Counted from the stretch's first letter, positions 17,718 to 27,118 are shown. The stretch is 64,000 nucleotides of DNA from Planktothrix sp. FACHB-1365 (GCF_014697575.1 NZ_JACJSC010000024.1:1-64000), one strand, 5' to 3'. Numbers and translations: made by a program. The notes: a model not told the origin generated them from the sequence alone.

Positions 17718-18197
17718 CTATCCGCCGTAATTCCAGCCTGTACTGGCGAGGTTGAGAATTTCGGCTTCTTTGTGAACGCCTGCGGCGATGACTTCTCCCA
17801 CGAAGACGGTATGGTCGCCATGTTCAACCGCACCGACAACTTGACATTCAACGTAACCCAAGGCTTCGGAAATAATGGGACAACCCGTTTCTCCGATGTA
17901 AAATTCCACGTCCTCGAATTTATTCCCGACTCGATGTTGGGGTTTAAAGAATTTCTGGGCGATGTCTTTTTGACCTTCAGCCAAAAAGCTCAGGGAAAAG
18001 ACACCACTGGCCTTAATCATGGCGTGGGATTTAGAATCGTTTTTAACGCAGTTGACCACTAAAGGCGGTTCAAAGGAGCCTTGTGTCACCCAACTGGCGG
18101 TAAAACCATTGACATCATCCCCGTCTTTCACCCCACAAATATAGAGGGCGTGGGGAATTTTCCGCAGAATTGTTTTTTTAGCTGATTCGTCCAACAC
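17718..18197 (-). CDS. Flavin reductase domain protein (FMN-binding)
   Basis: The 159-residue single-domain flavin reductase-like protein starts at GTG 18197 (M-LDESAKKTILRKIPHALY). FMN-binding features are GFTASWVTQGSFEPPLVV and SHAMIKASGVFSLSFL, then the C-terminal HGDHTVFVGEVIAAG. It resembles the C-terminal flavin reductase module of cyanobacterial flavodiiron proteins but is free-standing. It probably reduces FMN with NAD(P)H; the partner is unknown. Confidence 0.85.
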   Translation of the reverse strand: MLDESAKKTILRKIPHALYICGVKDGDDVNGFTASWVTQGSFEPPLVVNCVKNDSKSHAMIKASGVFSLSFLAEGQKDIAQKFFKPQHRVGNKFEDVEFYIGETGCPIISEALGYVECQVVGAVEHGDHTVFVGEVIAAGVHKEAEILNLASTGWNYGG

Positions 18198-18255
18198 AAT
18201 GTTAATGGGGTATTGAGTGATTTTACTGGGATTAGTTTATCAAAAAAAACCGGAT

Positions 18256-19401
18256 TTAGCTTGGCATGATCCCTAAAATATACTCCCCTTGATTAACAGA
18301 ATGATTTCTAGCGAGATCAAAGATTAGTCCATCAGACTCGGCAAAAACTTCTTGAATTCGGGGTAATTCTCCAGTTTTATTAAAAATTAAAATTTCATAG
18401 AGTTTCTGGTTTTTACGAATAATTTCTCCTAATTTAATATAAAATTTAATCATACCCCCAGTTATAGAATAATAATATTTCAGTTGATTTTTGGGGCTAA
18501 GATTTATCGTGTGATTTTGAGTAGAGGTTAAAGGAAAATTTTCGATTAATAAAAGTTCTTTTATAGCGAGATAATTTTTAATTCCTCTAACTCCTTTTTC
18601 CACAGATTCAGAATTTAGGGTTAATCCAGAACCGAGTTCTAATGTCCAAGCTTCAATCTCAAATTGAATATTTTTCCCTAATTTTTTTAATTCTCGTTCT
18701 AAAGCTAACCAAGGTTTCATAAAAGCTTCATCAAAAGCATCGCCATCATAATCATTCATTAAGATGCCATAATCTAAGAGGAAGGCTTTAGCACTTTCTT
18801 CTCGACTATGAAAACAATATAAATAGTCTAATCCGTAATTGGTTCCACTGTGTAAATCGATTAAGTAATCGGCATCAACAGATAAACTTTGGAGTTGATA
18901 ACGGTAATATTCACGGTAAGGAACGCCTAACGAACTTTTTATATTTTTCGAGAGTTGCTGAAATTGATTTAAAATGTTTTGTCGATATTGAGATTGAATT
19001 TCGTGAGGTTCTAAGGTTTGGTAATCTTGGGCAAATTGAGCAATATTTTCTCCTGTTTTTTCATAATCCCAGAAAATTCGATTCCAATCTTTGCCATCAT
19101 AAGGATTATATCGACCGGAGGAAAAGTGATGCGATCGCTGATTGACACTCAAAGGATTACACACGGGAACTAACCAAATTTCCCCTATTAATTGCTCTGG
19201 ATCTAAACAAGTGAAAAATTCAATTAAATGATGAATAACAGCATTTCCGCTAATTTCGGCTCCGTGTAAGTTAGACTGTAAATAAGCTTTTTTTCCCGGT
19301 TTAGCACCTTTAAATTGATAAACTTGGAGAAATAAGCGATCGCCCGATGCAAGCTGGATTAAAGGAATTGTTACAATATTGGGAATCATAGAACTAGGCA
19401 A
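18256..19401 (-). CDS. Succinylglutamate desuccinylase/aspartoacylase-like M14 zinc protein
   Basis: In this 381-residue protein the zinc ligands fit LHGAEISGNAVIHHLI (His, Glu) and YLIDLHSGTNYG (His). WLVPVCNPLSVNQRSH and YDGKDWNRIFWDYEKTG (Arg region) are typical of the AstE/AspA family. The C-terminal beta domain includes GGMIKFYIKLGEIIRKNQKLY and LARNHSVNQGEYILGI. By family it deacylates N-acyl amino acids or modifies small amides. No arginine catabolism gene is adjacent, so the substrate is open. Confidence 0.85.
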   Translation of the reverse strand: MPSSMIPNIVTIPLIQLASGDRLFLQVYQFKGAKPGKKAYLQSNLHGAEISGNAVIHHLIEFFTCLDPEQLIGEIWLVPVCNPLSVNQRSHHFSSGRYNPYDGKDWNRIFWDYEKTGENIAQFAQDYQTLEPHEIQSQYRQNILNQFQQLSKNIKSSLGVPYREYYRYQLQSLSVDADYLIDLHSGTNYGLDYLYCFHSREESAKAFLLDYGILMNDYDGDAFDEAFMKPWLALERELKKLGKNIQFEIEAWTLELGSGLTLNSESVEKGVRGIKNYLAIKELLLIENFPLTSTQNHTINLSPKNQLKYYYSITGGMIKFYIKLGEIIRKNQKLYEILIFNKTGELPRIQEVFAESDGLIFDLARNHSVNQGEYILGIMPS

Positions 19402-19670
19402 AATAAAGCTGATGATCCAGATATAATATAAATGAAGAAGGGAATAGGCAATTATAAAGAAAAAAATACCTAATTCCTATTTATTGTGTTAAAAACTTCA
19501 CGGGTAAGGGGACAGAAAAGCCAGGACTGAAGTAGGGGAAACTGCTGATCAGGATTCACAGATGGGGAAATTTTATCTCAAAATTTCTGTTTTGATCGAG
19601 TTTTCTTCAACTCTCCTGCAATTCAAGCTAAAATTTAGGCACAATAAGATTAGCCTTTATTTAGATTCTT

Positions 19671-22364
19671 GTGTCCTACTCTACCCAAAACGATCCCCAA
19701 CTGGATCTCGACAAGCTGTTTCCGTTTCCCCTGGATGACTTTCAGTACAACGCAATTGCTGCGTTGAATGAAGGAAAATCCGTTGTCGTCTGTGCACCAA
19801 CGGGGTCGGGAAAAACGTTAGTGGGGGAATATGCTATCCATCGGGCGTTAGCGGGTAATAGGCGGGTCTTCTACACAACACCCCTAAAAGCTTTATCTAA
19901 TCAGAAGTATAGGGACTTTAAAGATCTACTAGGGCCAGAAAACGTCGGGTTACTGACGGGGGATATTTCCGTAAACCGGGATGCGGCGGTGGTGGTAATG
20001 ACAACAGAGATCTTCCGCAATATGCTTTATGGTACACCGATTGGGGAGGTGGGAACCTCAATGGAAGCGGTGGAGGCGGTGGTTTTAGATGAATGCCATT
20101 ATATGAATGATCGCCAACGGGGGACGGTTTGGGAAGAGTCAATTATTTATTGTCCCCGTGAAATTCAATTAGTGGCTTTATCCGCAACCGTCGCTAATAG
20201 TGAACAATTAACAGACTGGATTTCTAGGGTTCATGGCCCAACAGAGTTAATTTATTCTGACTTTCGACCTGTACCCTTGCAATATCATTTTTGCAATACA
20301 AAAGGGCTATTTCCGTTATTAGATAATTCTTTAAAAAAAATTAATCCTCGCCTCAAAGAACGTAAAGGCCCTCCCCAACGAGGTAAACATCGCAATGATG
20401 TTCCTAATTTAACGGCAGTGATCTCCCATTTACAAGAACGGGATATGTTACCTGCTATTTATTTTATCTTTAGTCGCAAAGGATGCGATCGCTCTGTAGC
20501 AGAAGTGCGTCATTTATCCTTAGTTACAGAAGCCGAAGCCGCCCTGTTAAAAAAACGCATTGATGCTTTTATTGCTGCTAGTCCAGAAGGTATTCGTCCC
20601 GAACAATTAGAAGTATTATATCGAGGTATTGCCGCCCACCATGCAGGATTATTACCCACTTGGAAAGGGTTAGTTGAGGAGTTATTTCAACAAGGATTAA
20701 TTAAAGTGGTGTTTGCCACAGAAACCCTGGCGGCTGGTATTAATATGCCTGCTAGAACAACGGTGATTTCGAGTTTGTCGAAACGAACCGATGATGGTCA
20801 TCGCTTATTAAAACCCTCGGAATTCTTGCAAATGTCGGGACGGGCTGGACGACGAGGAATGGATATTGAAGGGTATGTTGTCACCGTACAAACCCCCTTT
20901 GAAGGGGCAAAAGAAGCCGCCTATTTAGCAACGTCTAAACCTGACCCCTTAGTGAGTCAATTTACGCCTAGTTATGGCATGGTTTTGAATTTATTACAAC
21001 GCCATACTTTAGAAGAAGCAAAAGAATTAATTGAACGGAGTTTCGGACAATATTTATCAACGATTAATTTAATTCCCGCCCAACGAGAAATCGAAATCAT
21101 GCAAGCGGAATTAGCGTTAATTGAAGCGCAATTTGGCTTTCGAGGCGAACAAAATATGGCTATTTTGGAGGAAACCTTAGCCAGTTTTGAAAAAATTTAT
21201 GAACGTTTGCGAGAAGAACGCCGTTTATTAAAGTTATTACAGCGCCAAGCTGAAGACCGTCGAATGCACCAGATGGCTTTAGCGATGGACTCAACGTCAT
21301 TAGGAACGATTGTCGGGTTACGCGGAAAACACGTCCCCACCGCCCGGAGTTTGGAAGCTGACCCCATTCCGGCGGTGTTAGTCGCAAAAACCCCCAGTTC
21401 GGGACAAGCCCCCTATTTCCTGTGTTTAGGACGGGATAATCGCTGGTATGTGGTGAGTTCGGCGGATATCGTGATTTTACAACCCCAGTCTCAACGATTA
21501 AATGTTGATTATATCGATATTCCTAATATTCCGTTTAAATTAGGGCAATGTCGCAAAGGGGATGAGTTAACGGTGGCGATTGTACAACAAATTCCCAATT
21601 TAATGTTACCTGAACCTCCGCCAGAAGTGATTACCCAACAAGAACAAGTGGAACGATTAGAGTTAGAATTAAATGCCCATCCGATTCATGAATGGGGTAA
21701 ACCCAATAAACTGTTAAAACGGTGGCAACGGTGGGCGGAATTGGATGAAATTATTCAAGAAAGACGCACGGAATTAGAAGAAGATTTAGCTCGTCATTGG
21801 CAAGAATTTTTAGCTTTAATTTCTATTTTGCAATATTGTGAAGCCTTAGATGAGTTAAAACCGACGGATTTAGGCCAAGCAACGGCTGCTTTACGCGGTG
21901 ATAATGAATTGTGGTTAGGGTTAGCTTTAAAATCAGGGATTTTTGATGATCTTGACCCCCATCATTTAGCGGCGGCTTGTGCGGCGTTGGTTACGGAGGT
22001 TTATCGTCCCGATAGTTGGACTCGCTATCACTTATCTGATGATGTGGAAAATGCTCTCGGACGGTTGCGGGGTATTCGTCAGGAGTTATTTAAGCAGCAG
22101 CGACGCTATCGTGTGGCGTTACCGATTTGGCTAGAACGGGATTTAACGGGTTTAATTGAACAATGGGCTTTAGAAACCGATTGGTTAGAGTTAGTCGCTA
22201 ATACCAGTTTAGATGAAGGAGACATTGTGCGAATGTTCCGGCGCACGTTAGATTTTCTTTCACAAATCCCCCATGTTCCTCATTTAAATGAATCTCTCAA
22301 ACAAAATGCCATTCGTGCCCGCCATTTAATTGATCGATTCCCGATTAATGAAGCGGTGGAGTAA
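19671..22364 (+). CDS. Ski2/Mtr4-like DEAD/DECH-box RNA helicase
   Basis: The 897-residue protein has superfamily 2 motifs in order: APTGSGKTLVGEYA (I), TTPLKALSNQKYRDF (Ia), DECHYMND (II), LSATVAN (III), FATETLAAGINMPARTTV (V), QMSGRAGRRG (VI). A C-terminal arch/DSHCT-like region follows. GTG at 19671 is the likely start (M-SYSTQNDPQLDLDKLFPFPLDDFQ contains the entry helix). By homology it unwinds structured RNA for maturation or decay. It is monocistronic with a 270-bp upstream gap. It is a typical cyanobacterial housekeeping helicase. Confidence 0.92.
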   Translation: MSYSTQNDPQLDLDKLFPFPLDDFQYNAIAALNEGKSVVVCAPTGSGKTLVGEYAIHRALAGNRRVFYTTPLKALSNQKYRDFKDLLGPENVGLLTGDISVNRDAAVVVMTTEIFRNMLYGTPIGEVGTSMEAVEAVVLDECHYMNDRQRGTVWEESIIYCPREIQLVALSATVANSEQLTDWISRVHGPTELIYSDFRPVPLQYHFCNTKGLFPLLDNSLKKINPRLKERKGPPQRGKHRNDVPNLTAVISHLQERDMLPAIYFIFSRKGCDRSVAEVRHLSLVTEAEAALLKKRIDAFIAASPEGIRPEQLEVLYRGIAAHHAGLLPTWKGLVEELFQQGLIKVVFATETLAAGINMPARTTVISSLSKRTDDGHRLLKPSEFLQMSGRAGRRGMDIEGYVVTVQTPFEGAKEAAYLATSKPDPLVSQFTPSYGMVLNLLQRHTLEEAKELIERSFGQYLSTINLIPAQREIEIMQAELALIEAQFGFRGEQNMAILEETLASFEKIYERLREERRLLKLLQRQAEDRRMHQMALAMDSTSLGTIVGLRGKHVPTARSLEADPIPAVLVAKTPSSGQAPYFLCLGRDNRWYVVSSADIVILQPQSQRLNVDYIDIPNIPFKLGQCRKGDELTVAIVQQIPNLMLPEPPPEVITQQEQVERLELELNAHPIHEWGKPNKLLKRWQRWAELDEIIQERRTELEEDLARHWQEFLALISILQYCEALDELKPTDLGQATAALRGDNELWLGLALKSGIFDDLDPHHLAAACAALVTEVYRPDSWTRYHLSDDVENALGRLRGIRQELFKQQRRYRVALPIWLERDLTGLIEQWALETDWLELVANTSLDEGDIVRMFRRTLDFLSQIPHVPHLNESLKQNAIRARHLIDRFPINEAVE

Positions 22365-22458
22365 TCCGTTTTCAATGCCAAATTAAAGATGGGGTAGAAT
22401 TTGTCAACTTTTTTAAGGGGGATTCAGGGGGATCTAATCTTGGATATAATGGAGGATT

Positions 22459-22884
22459 TTAATCCTCAATTTTACCCCAAGAAAAATCGGTGAAATCCCA
22501 AACATAATCAGAGGTTTTATTCTCAATAATTGATTGATAAACAGGCTCCAGAAATCCTTTGAGGCGCGAAATAATATCCTGAAAATTTTCCGAGGTATTT
22601 TCTCCTTTTTCCTTTGAAAAAGCAATCCAAGATTGTTGCTTTGCTTGAGAAAACTCTATTGTTAAACAATAAGGGATATCAAAAGGTATAGCCGTTTTTC
22701 TGCGAGTAAAAGTGGCTTGAATAGCCTCAGAAAGATTGTAAGGAGATTGACTCAGACGATACAATAATCTTTCATTCACATAACGAATTCGCAGACGATT
22801 AAGATCTTCTTTTCTCTCCTTAGCAAGTTTTAATAAATGTTGATTAACCTTTTGAGAAATATTCGGTTGATTGGTTTGACCCAT
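22459..22884 (-). pseudogene. AbiEii-type toxin with the nucleotidyltransferase core deleted
   Basis: This 141-residue frame follows the AbiEi gene by 4 bp. Its N-terminus (LLKLAKERKEDLNRLRIRYVNERLLYRLSQSPY) is the standard start of AbiEii nucleotidyltransferase toxins. It then jumps at about residue 49-50 (near 22737) to NLSEAIQATFTRRKTAIP, which normally lies near the C-terminus of the family. The FVLKGA...RPTRDIDL region with the catalytic acids, roughly 150 residues, is missing. The frame is intact, so this is an in-frame internal deletion. The product cannot be an active toxin by known mechanism. Confidence 0.8.
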
Positions 22885-22887
22885 GAT

Positions 22888-23487
22888 TTAAGATACAAGC
22901 AATTCCAGATAGGGACGAATAACATTTTGAACGCGACAAATTTTAGCATAATCCCAAATTTCATCAATTGTACAACGCTTTTCCTGCCAAGATTCTCGTA
23001 GAGCTTCAAGAGCAATATCGAGTCCAATTTTATTCCGAAATTTGAAACAGTCAGCAATGGTTTTTGCCAAACTATAAACTCTTACAGGAACTCCTTCAAT
23101 AATATGTTCTTCAATCCCTGATTCTTTGGCAATACCTGACATATAAATAATTCTCAAAGGAATCATATCCTCCTTTGGAGAACGTGCTTTTTGGTCAATT
23201 GCCAGCCATATTTGAGAGGGTGCTTGAGTGGTGATTTGATAAAAACTCAGTGCTGATAGCAAACAGATTACTCCATGAGGTACTCGCTTAGAAACTTCTG
23301 CAAAACTATGATTTTCTGTGATGTCTGCGTCTACTATGGTATAAATACCTCGCCCTGAACGAAGTAACAAACCCTGTTGTTCTAGTCGTTGCACATACTG
23401 ACGAGAAATTCCCCATTTTTCTATATCTTTGGCACTGATGACTCCCATAGTGCAACGGATATCCAGCACTTGTTGTCTCTGAGTCAT
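22888..23487 (-). CDS. AbiEi-family type IV antitoxin/transcriptional regulator
   Basis: From the ATG at 23487 (MTQRQQVLDIRCTMGVISAKDIEKWGISRQYV) the protein has 199 residues. The N-terminal winged helix (VISAKDIEKWGISRQYVQRLEQQGLLLRSGRGIYTI) and C-terminal AbiEi domain (VRVYSLAKTIADCFKFRNKIGLDIALEALRE) are both complete. AbiEi proteins repress their own operon and neutralise the AbiEii toxin. The toxin gene 4 bp downstream lacks its core. An earlier in-frame start at 23526 is less likely. Confidence 0.88.
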   Translation of the reverse strand: MTQRQQVLDIRCTMGVISAKDIEKWGISRQYVQRLEQQGLLLRSGRGIYTIVDADITENHSFAEVSKRVPHGVICLLSALSFYQITTQAPSQIWLAIDQKARSPKEDMIPLRIIYMSGIAKESGIEEHIIEGVPVRVYSLAKTIADCFKFRNKIGLDIALEALRESWQEKRCTIDEIWDYAKICRVQNVIRPYLELLVS

Positions 23488-23546
23488 GATGGTATCACCC
23501 AAATCAATGAATAACCTCTCCTGCACTTTGAAAGATTGTGGAAAGT

Positions 23547-23588
23547 GTAGGTACTTCTATTTATATACCGACATTTTATCATACCTAC
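23547..23588 (-). promoter_or_regulatory. Candidate AbiEi operator: inverted repeat around the abiE promoter
   Basis: Arms GTAGGTA (23547-23553) and TACCTAC (23582-23588) are separated by 28 bp that contain AT-rich -10-like sequence. The site starts about 60 bp upstream of the AbiEi start. Known AbiEi repressors bind inverted repeats in their own promoter; the assignment here is by position. Confidence 0.45.
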
Positions 23589-23597
23589 TATAAAATA

Positions 23598-23620
23598 TAG
23601 GGTGAGCCATGCCCACCCTA
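23598..23620. other. Hairpin TAGGGTG/CACCCTA
   Basis: A 7-bp stem with a 9-nt loop lies 20 bp after the ugd stop codon, between ugd and the abiE promoter region. There is no T-run; it may be a dispersed repeat or weak terminator. Confidence 0.4.
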
Positions 23621-23640
23621 ATGTTACATTAACCTACAGA

Positions 23641-25008
23641 TTAATGCCCAATACCGACATATTGGAACCCTGCGGCTTCTAATTGTTTGCGATCTAAGAA
23701 ATTACGTCCGTCGATCATAAATGCTGAGTGCATTTTTTTCGCCATTTTTGCATAGTCGAGGGTGTGGAATTGTGTCCAGTCTGTAATTAAAACCAACGCA
23801 TCACAGCCATCGGCTAACAGTTCAGGATCGGTTTCAACAATCACTCCCGTTAACCCATGACGCATTCCACTTTGGGAAATAATCGGATCATAAGCTTTAA
23901 CTTTTGCTCCTAAACGGTTCAACTCTTGGATAATATTTAAAGCTGGAGCATCGCGTAAATCATCCGTATCCGGTTTAAAAGTTAACCCTAATAATCCGAC
24001 GGTTTTACCTTTGAGAATTTTCAGGACTTGTTGTAATTTGTCAATGGCAATGGTGCGTTGACGGTTATTCACTTCCACCGCCGCTTTTAACAATTGGGCT
24101 TCATAATTGTAGTCATCAGCCGTATGAATTAAAGCCGAAACATCTTTCGGGAAACAGGAACCCCCCCAACCAATTCCAGCTTGTAAAAACTTATTGCCAA
24201 TCCTGGAATCTAAGCCAATCCCTTGAGCTACTTGTTTAACATCTGCTCCGACGCGATCGCAAATATTAGCAATTTCGTTAATAAAGCTAATTTTAGTGGC
24301 TAAAAACGAGTTTGCTGCATATTTAATCATTTCTGCGGAACTGAGATCGGTTAACACAATCGGAACGGTCGGTAAGGAAGGATGATCAGAATATTTTCGC
24401 ACCACTAAAGGTTGATATAATTCTTGCATCACTTCCAGTGCTTTTTTGCTATTGCTTCCTAACACAATCCGGTCGGGATTAAAGGTGTCATAAACAGCCG
24501 AACCTTCCCGCAAAAATTCCGGGTTACTGACGACATCAAATTCAGCTTCAATGGGGGTTCCCGCTAACCCTTTTTCCTTTTGTCGTTCTCCCACACCATC
24601 TAAGACAATCATTCGCACCCAGTCACCAGAACCAATGGGTACAGTGGATTTATTGACAATTACTTTATAACCTTTTGTCAGGTTAGAGCCAATGCCTCGC
24701 GCCACAGCTTCGACATAACGGGTATCACTTTCACCTGTTGGTAATGGCGGGGTTCCCACAGCAATAAATAACACTTCACCGTGTTCAACACCTGCACTTA
24801 AATCCGAAGAAAAATCCAGACGTCCTGATTCCATACAGGATTTCATCAATTCAGGTAATCCCGGTTCATAAATTGGGGATTGTCCCGACTTCATTAATTT
24901 GACTTTTTCTTCGTTATTATCAATACAAATCACATCATGCCCGATCTCCGCTAAACAAACTCCCGTTACTAAACCCACATATCCCGTTCCAATGACACAA
25001 ACTCGCAT
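23641..25008 (-). CDS. ugd: UDP-glucose 6-dehydrogenase
   Basis: From the ATG at 25008 (MRVCVIGTGYVGLVTGVCLAE) the enzyme has 455 residues. The NAD-binding GTGYVG is at the N-terminus. The catalytic Cys is in GIGWGGSCFPKD, the substrate-loop Lys in YAANSFLATKISFINE, and the C-terminal UDP-binding domain in KTVGLLGLTFKPDTDDLRDAP. It oxidises UDP-glucose to UDP-glucuronate with two NAD+. The next gene upstream on the same strand makes UDP-xylose from that product, so the two form a nucleotide-sugar unit for polysaccharide synthesis. Confidence 0.95.
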   Translation of the reverse strand: MRVCVIGTGYVGLVTGVCLAEIGHDVICIDNNEEKVKLMKSGQSPIYEPGLPELMKSCMESGRLDFSSDLSAGVEHGEVLFIAVGTPPLPTGESDTRYVEAVARGIGSNLTKGYKVIVNKSTVPIGSGDWVRMIVLDGVGERQKEKGLAGTPIEAEFDVVSNPEFLREGSAVYDTFNPDRIVLGSNSKKALEVMQELYQPLVVRKYSDHPSLPTVPIVLTDLSSAEMIKYAANSFLATKISFINEIANICDRVGADVKQVAQGIGLDSRIGNKFLQAGIGWGGSCFPKDVSALIHTADDYNYEAQLLKAAVEVNNRQRTIAIDKLQQVLKILKGKTVGLLGLTFKPDTDDLRDAPALNIIQELNRLGAKVKAYDPIISQSGMRHGLTGVIVETDPELLADGCDALVLITDWTQFHTLDYAKMAKKMHSAFMIDGRNFLDRKQLEAAGFQYVGIGH

Positions 25009-25056
25009 AAATCTATCCTCAAGTTTTTGACCACATACTAACAAGAAGAAGTGTGG

Positions 25057-25075
25057 AACAGGCATCTTGCCTGTT
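25057..25075. repeat. Interspersed palindrome AACAGGCA-TCT-TGCCTGTT, second copy
   Basis: Identical over 19 bp, including the GTGG preceding it, to the copy at 11002-11020. It lies in the gap between ugd and the decarboxylase gene. Confidence 0.8.
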
Positions 25076-25189
25076 CAGTAGGGTTTAAGGTTTTAGGTCT
25101 GGGGTGTCGGGTGTCGAGAGTTAATGATTTCTCCTCTAGCCCTACTCCCGGTACTTTCCCCGCTCTCTCCTACTGCTTGTCTCTTCTGT

Positions 25190-27118
25190 TTAACCTTTGC
25201 AGATGCGTTCCTGAAAGTCCTCTACTGTCAATTTTAATCCTTGATCCAGGGGGATTGTTGGTTCCCAATTCAAATACGTTTTAGCACGAGTAATATCAGG
25301 TTGTCGCTGTTTGGGATCATCTTCCGGTAGAGGTTTGAATTGAATTTCAGCGTCAGGGTTAATCATATTCTGAATTTTTTGGGCTAATTCCAAAATCGTA
25401 TATTCCCCAGGATTTCCGATATTGACCGGGCCAATATAATCGCTATTCATCAAGCGGATGAATCCCTCTACTAAGTCTGACACATAACAGAAACTTCGCG
25501 TTTGCAAGCCATCACCATAAACCGTTAAGGGAACACCTCGCAGGGCTTGAACAATAAAATTACTCACCACCCGGCCATCATTTTCTAACATTCGCGGGCC
25601 ATAGGTATTGAAAATCCGCACCACGCGAATATCTACCCCGTTTTGACGGTGATAATCAAAGGCTAAGGTTTCTGCAACCCGCTTTCCTTCGTCGTAACAG
25701 TTACCACAAAAGGCAACTCGTCCATTACGACGCACACAAACGACATGATTTTTCACATTCACACAATACACTTTCCCGACATAGTGAAACCGTTCGGGTT
25801 CAACTAAATTGGCATCAATGGCGGGACGGATATTGACGCGATAGAGGTCACGTCCGATAGCATGAGAAACAACAGAAGCAGCATATCCACAACGCAGGGC
25901 TAATTCTTGTACATCGTCAGCCAATTGTTTAGATTTACTGTAGTAGGTATAACAATTACCCCGTTGACTTCCATCTCCTAAAATTAAGGCGTTGAAAAGA
26001 ATTAAGGATTGACGTCGAGACAATTGCAAAAACTCACGGGGAATATATTTATCACCGGATTTACCCAAAGGTAATAAAATCTCTGCTAATTGTTGACTAC
26101 AAATCCGAAATTGATGGTGATCAGAATCAAAAAATTTCCAAGGTAAGCGTTGGAGACAGTTGGCAATTTTAGCTCGTCCTTCGGGGTTTTCTTGAGCAAT
26201 TAAGATGTTATAGTCCGCCACATCATAATCAGCACCCCCCACCGCACGCACCCGTCGCCGGACATGAACACAACCTTCAGAAATGTAATAACCCAGGAAT
26301 TCTAACCAGTCATCCATTTTGACTTTTTCAGCCCGCACTTTCGCATGAGGTGGTGCTGGGTCTAAATCAAATTCTTCTTGGTCTAAGGCGTCAAATTCTG
26401 CACCCGTAACCACTCGCCAAGAATGCCAGTGTTTGTCCTCACCCGCTTGAATTGATTTTAATTTTCCGGTTTTACCCCGAACATACATCCAGTGGTTGGG
26501 GGTGACACAAAGATCAAATTTACTGTTAGCAAACCGCAACATTTCCCCAATGTAGGGTTGAACAATATATTCATCAGGAACGTGATATTCAATTTGATGG
26601 TTTTCGTTGAGGGTGGCAACTTTGACACCGGGTTGCAAGTTGGGGAACTGAACCCAACCTTGCTCGGTTAAAATTTCCGTTTCTGGATCGTAACAGGATC
26701 GAATCCCAATACAATTCACATTTCCCCGATAGTCTTCCGTTTGGGGATGAACATCAGGATCACCATAAACTTCTGAGGTTGAGGCTAAAAAAAATCTAGC
26801 TTTAATTCGTTTGGCTAACCCTAACATATTCAGGGTTCCCAATACATTTGTTTTGATGGTTTTAACCGGGTTGTATTGGTAGTGAACCGGAGAGGCGGGA
26901 CAAGCTAAATGGTAAATTTGATCGGCTTCTAAGCGAATGGGTTCAGTAATATCATGACGGATTAGTTCAAAATAGGGATTATCCATCCACTTGAGGATAT
27001 TTCGTTTTGTCCCCGTGAAGAAGTTATCCAGGCAAATCACTTCATGACCTTGTTCCATTAAGCGATCAATCAAATGTGAACCAATAAAACCCGCGCCACC
27101 TGTGACTAAGATTCTCAT
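25190..27118 (-). CDS. uxs: UDP-glucuronate decarboxylase (UDP-xylose synthase-like SDR) interrupted by an intein
   Basis: The 642-residue precursor has extein parts 1-141 and 474-642, which join to about 310 residues, the normal length of bacterial UXS. The NAD site is VTGGAGFIG. The catalytic region is LASTSEVYGDP, and the YxxxK motif reads YDEGK right after the intein. The mature enzyme would convert UDP-glucuronate to UDP-xylose, following Ugd. The two genes are 182 bp apart on one strand. dTDP-glucose dehydratase-like relatives are close, but HYQYNPVKTIKTNVLGTLNM and neighbouring ugd favour UXS. Without splicing the active site would be split. Confidence 0.9.
   Translation of the reverse strand: MRILVTGGAGFIGSHLIDRLMEQGHEVICLDNFFTGTKRNILKWMDNPYFELIRHDITEPIRLEADQIYHLACPASPVHYQYNPVKTIKTNVLGTLNMLGLAKRIKARFFLASTSEVYGDPDVHPQTEDYRGNVNCIGIRSCYDPETEILTEQGWVQFPNLQPGVKVATLNENHQIEYHVPDEYIVQPYIGEMLRFANSKFDLCVTPNHWMYVRGKTGKLKSIQAGEDKHWHSWRVVTGAEFDALDQEEFDLDPAPPHAKVRAEKVKMDDWLEFLGYYISEGCVHVRRRVRAVGGADYDVADYNILIAQENPEGRAKIANCLQRLPWKFFDSDHHQFRICSQQLAEILLPLGKSGDKYIPREFLQLSRRQSLILFNALILGDGSQRGNCYTYYSKSKQLADDVQELALRCGYAASVVSHAIGRDLYRVNIRPAIDANLVEPERFHYVGKVYCVNVKNHVVCVRRNGRVAFCGNCYDEGKRVAETLAFDYHRQNGVDIRVVRIFNTYGPRMLENDGRVVSNFIVQALRGVPLTVYGDGLQTRSFCYVSDLVEGFIRLMNSDYIGPVNIGNPGEYTILELAQKIQNMINPDAEIQFKPLPEDDPKQRQPDITRAKTYLNWEPTIPLDQGLKLTVEDFQERICKG
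25700..26695 (-). mobile_element. Intein with LAGLIDADG-type homing endonuclease
   Basis: Residues 142-473 of the precursor (332 aa). Block A is CYDPETEILTEQGW with Cys1, and block B-like is FDLCVTPNHWMYV. The endonuclease has two dodecapeptide motifs, FLGYYISEGC (Glu at the acid position) and LFNALILGDGS (Asp), with KYIPREFL between. Block F is VYCVNVKNHVVCV, and the end is VAFCGN before Cys+1. The penultimate residue is Gly instead of the usual His, seen in a minority of inteins. Terminal Asn and Cys+1 are present, so splicing is plausible. Confidence 0.93.
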
